In this document: in pieces, positions 57,426 through 64,000 of the stretch
Layout: each line of letters opens with the position of its first letter
Numbering within the stretch: the stretch's first letter is position 1
From: Luteimonas terricola
Lineage (GTDB): Bacteria > Pseudomonadota > Gammaproteobacteria > Xanthomonadales > Xanthomonadaceae
Length of the DNA: 64,000 bases
Assembly (NCBI RefSeq): GCF_004352845.1
Contig: NZ_SJRX01000001.1
Location: 1 to 64,000 of the forward strand
Reading direction: 5' to 3'
The notes under the pieces: generated by a model
What the model was told of the DNA's origin: nothing
What the model saw: only the letters and a program-made list of their open reading frames with translations
The model's database searches: none
Position numbers and translations under genes: made by a program

Positions 57426-58106
57426 ATGGATCTCACCGATACCCAGCAGGCCGTCCTCGCGCTGATCGCCGAGCGCATCGCGGAGGAGGGCATGCCGCCG
57501 TCGCAGGCGGAGATTGCCCGCGCCTTCGGCTTCAGCAGCGTGCGCGCCGCGCAGTACCACCTGGAGGCGCTGGAGGCCGCGGGCGCCATCGAGCGGGTGC
57601 CGGGGCGGGCGCGCGGGATCCGGGTGCTGCGTGCACCGGCGGTGCCGCAGGCGGTGCTGGAGTTTCCGCAGGCGCGGGCCGCGGCTGCAGCCGCCATGGC
57701 CGGATCTCCCCGGACGCCCGACGTGCTGGAACTCCCGGTGCTCGGGCAGGTCGCCGCCGGCGTGCCGATCGGCGCCGACATCGGCAGCGAGCAGATGGTG
57801 CTGATGGACCGCGCGTTCTTTTCCCCGGCGCCGGACTACCTGCTGCGCGTGCGCGGGGATTCGATGCGCGACGAGGGCATCTTCGACGGCGACCTGATCG
57901 GCGTGCACCGCACCGCCGACGCGCGCTCGGGGCAGATCGTCATCGCCCGCATCGACGACGAGGTCACCGTCAAGCTGCTGAAGCTGGGCAAGGACCGCAT
58001 CCGCCTGCTGCCGCGCAATCCGGACTACGCGCCGATCGAGGTCGCGCCCGGGCAGGATTTCGCCATCGAGGGTCTTTACTGCGGACTGGTGAGGCCGAAC
58101 CGGTGA
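57426..58106 (+). CDS. lexA: LexA repressor
   Basis: A 226-residue SOS repressor. The N-terminal winged helix has [20 protein letters not shown]. The autocleavage Ala-Gly is in [10 protein letters not shown], the catalytic Ser in [15 protein letters not shown] and the Lys in VTVKLLKLG. Its own operator abuts the start codon, showing autoregulation. A GGAG is visible only 21 nt upstream, beyond the operator, so initiation may be leaderless. It is followed by recA and recX. Confidence 0.97.
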   Translation: MDLTDTQQAVLALIAERIAEEGMPPSQAEIARAFGFSSVRAAQYHLEALEAAGAIERVPGRARGIRVLRAPAVPQAVLEFPQARAAAAAAMAGSPRTPDVLELPVLGQVAAGVPIGADIGSEQMVLMDRAFFSPAPDYLLRVRGDSMRDEGIFDGDLIGVHRTADARSGQIVIARIDDEVTVKLLKLGKDRIRLLPRNPDYAPIEVAPGQDFAIEGLYCGLVRPNR

Positions 58107-58307
58107 TGGCCGGCTCCTCCGGGTCCGGGGCCGCCCGCAGGCCGAAGCCGGTGCGCGGGATTTCCCCACCGGCGCCCGCGGCCTGGACCGCTGACGCGCG
58201 CGTGCCGTCGCCATTAATTTCAAATGCCCGCCGCGAAGTCGCAGCCCCTGCGACCCCCGGCGGACACACTGCACACATTCCCGGATACACGAGCTGAGGA
58301 CACCACG

Positions 58308-59387
<1,080 letters not shown>

Positions 59388-59389
59388 GC

Positions 59390-59953
59390 ATGGCGCGGCG
59401 GCGTACCGGCAGCGCCGGGCCTGGGCAGGGTTCCGGCGAGGGATCCCCGGAGCCCGCAGGGCAGGGCGCTGGAGGCCAGCGCAGGCGGCGGCCGGAGCTG
59501 ACGCCTGCGCAGCGCGCGATGGGGCTCCTGGTGCGCCGCGAGCACTCGCGGAAGGAGCTCGCGCGCAAGCTCGAGGCGCGCGGCGTGGACGAGGCGGAGG
59601 CCGAAGCCACGGTCGCGCGCATGGCCGAGGCCGGTTGGCAGGACGATGACCGCTTCGCCGTCGGCCTGGCGCGGATGCGCTCGCATGCGGGCTATGGTCC
59701 GCTGCGCATTCGTGCGGAGCTGTCCACCCACGGGCTTGGCGACGACGCGATCCGGGCCGCGTTCGAGGCCCTTGCCGAGGCGGGCGACGACGACTGGCTG
59801 GCCGTGGCGCGCGACCTGGTGCGCCGACGGCATGGTCCGGGCGTGGCTGACGACCTGGCGTTGCGCCGCAAGGCCGCGGACTTCCTGTTCCGGCGCGGCT
59901 TCGGCGGGGACACCGTCCGGGCCGCCACGGCCTTCGATATCGACGAAGGCTGA
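59390..59953 (+). CDS. recX: Regulatory protein RecX
   Basis: A 187-residue inhibitor of RecA filament growth. The core [20 protein letters not shown]-like segment (here [19 protein letters not shown]) and [20 protein letters not shown] are typical. The first 40 residues are Gly/Arg-rich and longer than usual. It starts 2 bp after the recA stop, so it is co-translated. Confidence 0.93.
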   Translation: MARRRTGSAGPGQGSGEGSPEPAGQGAGGQRRRRPELTPAQRAMGLLVRREHSRKELARKLEARGVDEAEAEATVARMAEAGWQDDDRFAVGLARMRSHAGYGPLRIRAELSTHGLGDDAIRAAFEALAEAGDDDWLAVARDLVRRRHGPGVADDLALRRKAADFLFRRGFGGDTVRAATAFDIDEG

Positions 59954-60048
59954 CGGGCCGCGGCATAAGTGATTCGGGCCAGTCGCGTCCTGCTAACCTA
60001 GTGGAATCCGGGCGTAGCGCCCGGCACCCACTATTCAATCAAGCCCCG

Positions 60049-62706
60049 ATGCCAGCCCCCGAACAGACCCCCACGCGGCCCACCACGGCCGATATCCGCC
60101 GCGACTTCCTCGATTTCTTCAGCAGCCGTGGCCACACCATCGTGCCCTCGGCGTCGCTGGTGCCCGGCAACGACCCCACGCTGCTGTTCACCAACTCGGG
60201 CATGGTCCAGTTCAAGGACGTGTTCCTTGGCGCCGAGAAGCCCGGCTACGTGCGCGCCGCCGACGTGCAGCGCTGCCTGCGGGCCGGTGGCAAGCACAAC
60301 GACCTCGACCAGGTCGGCTACACCGCGCGCCATCACACCTTCTTCGAGATGCTGGGCAACTGGTCGTTCGGCGACTACTTCAAGCGCGACGCCATCGCCT
60401 GGGCCTGGGAGCTGCTGACCGGCGTGTGGAAGATTCCCGCCGAGCGCCTTGTGGTCACCGTTTACCACACCGACGACGAGGCCCACGGCATCTGGCGCGA
60501 CGTGATCGGCGTGCCGGAAGACCGCATCATCCGCATCGGCGACAACAAGGGCGCGCCCTTCGCCTCCGACAACTTCTGGCAGATGGCCGACACCGGCCCC
60601 TGCGGGCCCTGCACCGAGATCTTCTACGACCACGGCGCGCATATCCCCGGCGGCCCCCCGGGCTCGCCCGAGGAGGACGGCGACCGCTTCATCGAGATCT
60701 GGAACCTGGTGTTCATGCAGTTCGACCGCCAGCCCGACGGTCGCCTCGACCCGCTGCCGGCGCCCTGCGTGGACACCGGCATGGGCCTGGAGCGTCTGGC
60801 GGCGGTGCTGCAGGGCGTGCACGGCAACTACGAGATCGACCTGTTCCAGGCGCTGATCCGCGAGGCGGCGGTGCTGACTGCGACCGAGGACCTGGGCAAC
60901 AAGTCGCTGCGCGTGATCGCCGACCATGTCCGCGCCTGCAGCTTCCTCATCGTCGATGGCGTGCTGCCGTCCAACGAGGGCCGTGGCTACGTGCTGCGCC
61001 GGATCATCCGCCGCGCCCTGCGCCACGGCTGGATGCTGGGCGTGCGCAAGCCGTTCTTCCACAGCCTGGTCGCGACCCTGGACGCGCTGATGGGCGATGC
61101 CTATCCGGAGCTGCGCGCGCAGCGCGCCCTGGTCGAGCGTGCGCTGCTGGCCGAGGAGGAGCGCTTCGCCGAAACGCTCGACAGCGGCATGCGCATGTTC
61201 GACGAGGTGGCTTCGCGCAGCGTCGGCACGATCCCCGGTGCCGACGCGTTCCGCCTGTACGACACCTACGGCTTCCCGCTCGACCTGACCGCCGACATGG
61301 CGCGCGAGCGCGGCATGGAGGTCGACACGGCCGGCTTCGACGCCGCGATGGAGCAGCAGCGCGAGACCGCGCGCGCGGCCGGCAAGTTCGGCGGCGGCAC
61401 CACGCTGCCGGCGGAGCTGGTCGCCCGGATGGAGCCGACCGGCTTCCTCGGCTACGACAGCCTGCAGGCCGGTGGACTCGAGGTCGTGGCGCTGCTGCGC
61501 GACGGCCGCCCGGTGCAGCGCGTCGAAACGGGCGAAGAGGCGATCGTGTTCCTCGACCGCACGCCGTTCTACGCCGAGTCCGGCGGCCAGGTGGGCGACA
61601 CCGGCGAGCTCGACGGGAAGGGCGTGTCCTTCGTGGTGGAAGACACGCGCAAGTTCGCCGGCCAGTTCCACGGCCACATCGGCCGCCAGCGCGCCGGCGC
61701 CCTGGCGGTGGGCGACCATGTGCTGGCCAGCGTCGACGGCAAGCGTCGCGCCACCACGGTGCTCAACCACAGTGCCACCCACCTGCTGCACGGAGCGCTC
61801 CGGGAGCGTCTCGGCACGCACGTGGCCCAGAAGGGCTCGCTGGTCGCGCCCGACCGCCTGCGCTTCGACTTCTCGCACTTCGAACCGATCAGTGCCGAAG
61901 CGCTGCGCGGCATCGAACTCCAGGTCAACGATGAAGTCCGCGCCGACCACGGCGTCGAAACCCGCGAGATGGCGATGCAGGAGGCGATCGACGCCGGCGC
62001 CATCGCGCTGTTCGGCGAGAAGTACGGCGAGCGCGTGCGGGTGGTGAAGATGGGTGGCTCGGTCGAACTCTGTGGCGGCACCCACGTCGGCCGCACCGGC
62101 GAGATCGGCCTGTTCAAGCTGGTGTCCGAAGGCGGCGTGTCCGCCGGGGTGCGTCGCGTCGAAGCGCTGACCGGGCGCGCCGCGCTGGACCATGTCGCGG
62201 CGGAAGAAGCGCGCCTGTCCGAAGCGGCACGCCTGCTGGGCGGCACCACGGCCGAGGTCACCGACAAGCTGCGTGCGCTGCTCGACCGCCAGAAGAAGCT
62301 CGAGCGCGAACTCGAGGCGATGAAGGCGCGCGCCGCAAGCAGCGCCACCGCGGACCTGTCCGCGGGCGCGGTCGACGTGGACGGGATCAAGGTGCTGGCG
62401 GCCCGCATCGAGGGCCTCGACGCCCGGGCGCTGCGCGACGCACTGGACCGCTTCAAGCAGCAGCTCGGCGATGCCGTGGTGCTGCTGGCCGGTGCCAGCG
62501 ATGGACGGGCGGCCCTGGTCGCTGGCGTCAGCGGCTCGGCGCTGGGCCGGGTCAAGGCCGGCGAACTGCTGTCCCATGTCGCCTCGCAGGTCGGCGGCAA
62601 GGGCGGCGGCCGGCCGGACATGGCCCAGGGTGGTGGCGAGGACGGCCCCGCGCTGGAGGCCGCCCTGGCAGCCGTGCCGGCATGGATCGCCGCACGCCTG
62701 GCCTGA
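60049..62706 (+). CDS. alaS: Alanyl-tRNA synthetase
   Basis: A class II synthetase of 885 residues. The catalytic domain has [17 protein letters not shown] and [14 protein letters not shown]. The editing domain has [13 protein letters not shown] and [13 protein letters not shown] with its zinc ligands. The C-Ala domain ([15 protein letters not shown]) ends the protein. The ATG at 60049 precedes the conserved [29 protein letters not shown] hairpin lies just upstream (60008-60024). Confidence 0.98.
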   Translation: MPAPEQTPTRPTTADIRRDFLDFFSSRGHTIVPSASLVPGNDPTLLFTNSGMVQFKDVFLGAEKPGYVRAADVQRCLRAGGKHNDLDQVGYTARHHTFFEMLGNWSFGDYFKRDAIAWAWELLTGVWKIPAERLVVTVYHTDDEAHGIWRDVIGVPEDRIIRIGDNKGAPFASDNFWQMADTGPCGPCTEIFYDHGAHIPGGPPGSPEEDGDRFIEIWNLVFMQFDRQPDGRLDPLPAPCVDTGMGLERLAAVLQGVHGNYEIDLFQALIREAAVLTATEDLGNKSLRVIADHVRACSFLIVDGVLPSNEGRGYVLRRIIRRALRHGWMLGVRKPFFHSLVATLDALMGDAYPELRAQRALVERALLAEEERFAETLDSGMRMFDEVASRSVGTIPGADAFRLYDTYGFPLDLTADMARERGMEVDTAGFDAAMEQQRETARAAGKFGGGTTLPAELVARMEPTGFLGYDSLQAGGLEVVALLRDGRPVQRVETGEEAIVFLDRTPFYAESGGQVGDTGELDGKGVSFVVEDTRKFAGQFHGHIGRQRAGALAVGDHVLASVDGKRRATTVLNHSATHLLHGALRERLGTHVAQKGSLVAPDRLRFDFSHFEPISAEALRGIELQVNDEVRADHGVETREMAMQEAIDAGAIALFGEKYGERVRVVKMGGSVELCGGTHVGRTGEIGLFKLVSEGGVSAGVRRVEALTGRAALDHVAAEEARLSEAARLLGGTTAEVTDKLRALLDRQKKLERELEAMKARAASSATADLSAGAVDVDGIKVLAARIEGLDARALRDALDRFKQQLGDAVVLLAGASDGRAALVAGVSGSALGRVKAGELLSHVASQVGGKGGGRPDMAQGGGEDGPALEAALAAVPAWIAARLA

Positions 62707-62763
62707 ACCTGGCCGGTGTCCGTTACTTTTTGCATACACACCGCAGCCCGGTGGCTCGCTATC

Positions 62764-62785
62764 ATGGTTCACTTGTGTGAACCAT
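62764..62785. promoter_or_regulatory. Perfect inverted repeat upstream of csrA
   Basis: ATGGTTCAC (62764-62772) and GTGAACCAT (62777-62785) form a perfect 9-bp dyad with a TTGT centre, 72 bp before csrA and overlapping a possible -10 (TATCAT). It has the look of a repressor operator or an mRNA hairpin. Confidence 0.5.
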
Positions 62786-62856
62786 CACGGAAGGCCGCCG
62801 GACGGGAGCCTTCCACGCGCGACCGGGCGCAAGACCCGGCCCCAGGAGTTCCTTAA

Positions 62857-63063
62857 ATGTTGATTTTGACCAGGCGGGTTGGCGAGACGCTCATGATCGG
62901 AGACTCGGTCACCGTGACCGTGCTCGGCGTCAAGGGCAACCAGGTGCGTGTCGGCATCACCGCGCCCAAGGATGTCTCGGTCCATCGCGAGGAGATTTAC
63001 CAGCGCATCCAGCGCAACGAGCCGGCGACGCCTGCCAGCGACGGCAACGGCGACGAGGACTAG
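62857..63063 (+). CDS. csrA: Carbon storage regulator CsrA (RsmA)
   Basis: A 68-residue RNA-binding post-transcriptional regulator. [29 protein letters not shown] and [11 protein letters not shown] match the family, with the RNA-contact Arg at position 44 region. An acidic tail extends the usual 61 residues. In Xanthomonas the homologue controls biofilm and virulence. It follows alaS and precedes two tRNAs, the conserved order. Confidence 0.97.
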   Translation: MLILTRRVGETLMIGDSVTVTVLGVKGNQVRVGITAPKDVSVHREEIYQRIQRNEPATPASDGNGDED

Positions 63064-63147
63064 CGTCAAAGGGTTTGCCGGCTGCAGGTCGAGCCGGTAT
63101 TCTTACGCACCGCGTCGGCCTTCCAGTCCGCGGGAACCGCATCACCC

Positions 63148-63240
63148 GGAGAGTTGCCCGAGTGGCTGAAGGGGCTCCCCTGCTAAGGGAGTATAGGGTT
63201 TATAGCTCTATCGAGGGTTCGAATCCCTCACTCTCCGCCA
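63148..63240 (+). tRNA. tRNA-Ser (anticodon GCT)
   Basis: A 93-nt class II tRNA with long variable arm. The acceptor stem GGAGAGT/ACTCTCC, anticodon loop CTGCTAA with GCT, T-arm GGGTTCGAATCCC and encoded CCA are present. It reads AGC/AGT codons. Confidence 0.96.
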
Positions 63241-63304
63241 GTTTCAAGGCGGAACAGGATTGACGGGGCATGGCAGCCCCTGCATAATTCCGCTTCTGCG
63301 CAAC

Positions 63305-63381
63305 GCGCCCGTAGCTCAGCTGGATAGAGCACCAGGCTACGAACTTGGGGGTCGGAGGTTCGAATCCTTCCGGGCGCACCA
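63305..63381 (+). tRNA. tRNA-Arg (anticodon ACG)
   Basis: A 77-nt tRNA including CCA. The acceptor stem is GCGCCCG/CGGGCGC, the anticodon loop CTACGAA with ACG, and the T-arm GAGGTTCGAATCCTTC. It reads CGN codons after deamination to inosine. Confidence 0.96.
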
Positions 63382-63393
63382 TAAGAAAAGCAT

Positions 63394-63427
63394 AAGGGTC
63401 AACGGGTTAGCGCTCGTTGGCCCTTTT
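63394..63427 (+). terminator. Terminator after tRNA-Arg
   Basis: An 11-bp stem with one G-T wobble (63394-63404 with 63415-63425) is followed by TTTT. Confidence 0.85.
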
Positions 63428-63521
63428 GCATTCCAGGGCACGGCCCCGTCGCTGCTCATCGACGTCCCCATCCGCCCGCGAACCCCGTTGTTCATCACGG
63501 ACAAACCTCGGGAGTCGGCCA

Positions 63522-64000
63522 GTGGTGGCAGCGACTGCGGCGGACACTGTTCGCGTGGTGCCCGGCACGCCGCATGCACTGCTGCACGCGCCGGAAAGCG
63601 GAATCGACTTCCGGGGGAAGATCGTCGAGCTCGAGGGGCTGCGGGGTCTCGCGATCCTGATGGTCACGATCCACCACTTCTGGCCCAGGACCGGCGGCTT
63701 CTTTGAAGAATGGTCCCCGGTGGCCCATCTGGGATGGATCGGTGTCGACCTGTTCTTCGTCATCAGCGGCTTCCTGATCGGCGGGATCCTGCTGGACACC
63801 AGGAGCGACGGGAAGTACTTCTCCAACTTCTATGCGCGCCGCGTGCTGCGGATCTTTCCGCTCTACTACGCACTGCTGCTGTTGCTCTTCATCGTGGTGC
63901 CGGTCGGGCAGATGGTCATCCACGGCCTCGGGTACCTCGAGACAGGGTTCATCCAGGAGTCGGGCAGCCCGCTCTGGTACTTCCTGTTTGCGGGGAACAT
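63522..64000 (+). CDS. Acyltransferase 3 family membrane protein (partial)
   Basis: The first 159 or so residues of a membrane acyltransferase, cut by the window edge. The diagnostic VELEGLRGLAILMVTIHHFW motif holds the conserved R and HH, and GVDLFFVISGFLIGGILLD and FYARRVLRIFPLYYALLLLL follow. Such enzymes O-acetylate or otherwise acylate polysaccharides, lipids or peptidoglycan. The GTG at 63522 has GGGAG 7 nt upstream; GTG at 63525 or 63555 is possible. The frame is open to position 64000. It lies just downstream of tRNA-Arg, perhaps the first gene of an accessory or polysaccharide region. Confidence 0.85.
   Translation, partial: MVAATAADTVRVVPGTPHALLHAPESGIDFRGKIVELEGLRGLAILMVTIHHFWPRTGGFFEEWSPVAHLGWIGVDLFFVISGFLIGGILLDTRSDGKYFSNFYARRVLRIFPLYYALLLLLFIVVPVGQMVIHGLGYLETGFIQESGSPLWYFLFAGN

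Noticed and set aside
63305-63460. An attL site at the tRNA-Arg 3' end
   Set aside because: No second copy of the tRNA 3' end is present in the window and no integrase gene is seen.

Overview
This window is high-GC chromosomal DNA from a gammaproteobacterium, most likely Lysobacteraceae (Xanthomonadaceae; Luteimonas/Lysobacter-like). The placement rests on the gene order lexA-recA-recX-alaS-csrA-tRNA-Ser-tRNA-Arg, a LexA operator of the Xanthomonadales type, a moaC-mogA fusion, several TonB-dependent receptors, and dense, often overlapping operons. No phage, IS element or CRISPR array was seen.

Layout. (1) 1-6.6 kb: a repeat element, a TonB-dependent receptor broken by a perfect 68-bp tandem duplication, its partner surface lipoprotein, divergent Pho-box-like sites, a prolyl-4-hydroxylase-like oxygenase and a TonB-C-like periplasmic protein. 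(2) 6.6-12.5 kb: housekeeping and metabolic genes (nth, two crotonases, an FKBP isomerase, a NUDIX/sulfurtransferase operon, a PCu(A)C copper chaperone). (3) 12.5-18.25 kb: the most interesting locus. It has a sigma-54 promoter with upstream activator-like repeats, then five compact genes for secreted proteins with shared Gln-Asn motifs, a periplasmic C39 peptidase and a coiled-coil-plus-barrel outer-membrane protein, followed by a VpsR-like sigma-54 activator. It resembles a divergent functional-amyloid (Fap-like) export system. (4) 18.3-21.6 kb: uvrA and a thioesterase. (5) 21.6-22.4 kb: a gene-free stretch with a second copy of the composite repeat, G-homopolymers and an orphan terminator. 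(6) 22.4-31.8 kb: rplU-rpmA-obgE, rpsT, murJ, ribF-ileS-lspA-ispH, tRNA-Thr. (7) 32-40.7 kb: a GMC oxidoreductase, radA, a CcsA-like protein, then a molybdenum cofactor operon behind a probable Moco riboswitch. (8) 40.8-49.5 kb: ffh, a PabC-like enzyme, rpsP-rimM-trmD-rplS, a decayed MATE transporter, hslR, catalase, a DUF937 protein and a MOSC protein. (9) 49.5-64 kb: mutS, a second TonB-dependent receptor, pncC, an ABC1/UbiB-like kinase, lexA-recA-recX, alaS, csrA, two tRNAs and the start of an acyltransferase cut by the window edge.

Functional links. In region 3, the activator at the end of the locus is positioned to drive the sigma-54 promoter at its start. Two of the secreted proteins carry, after their signal peptides, an L-x-A-x-R-G-G motif resembling the double-glycine sites cut by C39 peptidases, and the peptidase gene lies between them. 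In region 1, the Pho-box-like sequences suggest that the lipoprotein/receptor pair and the oxygenase respond to phosphate limitation. Two copies of a composite repeat, about 22 kb apart, share conserved loop-like blocks around stems of different sequence, which points to selection for a folded structure. All functional statements come from reading motifs and context; no database search was run.
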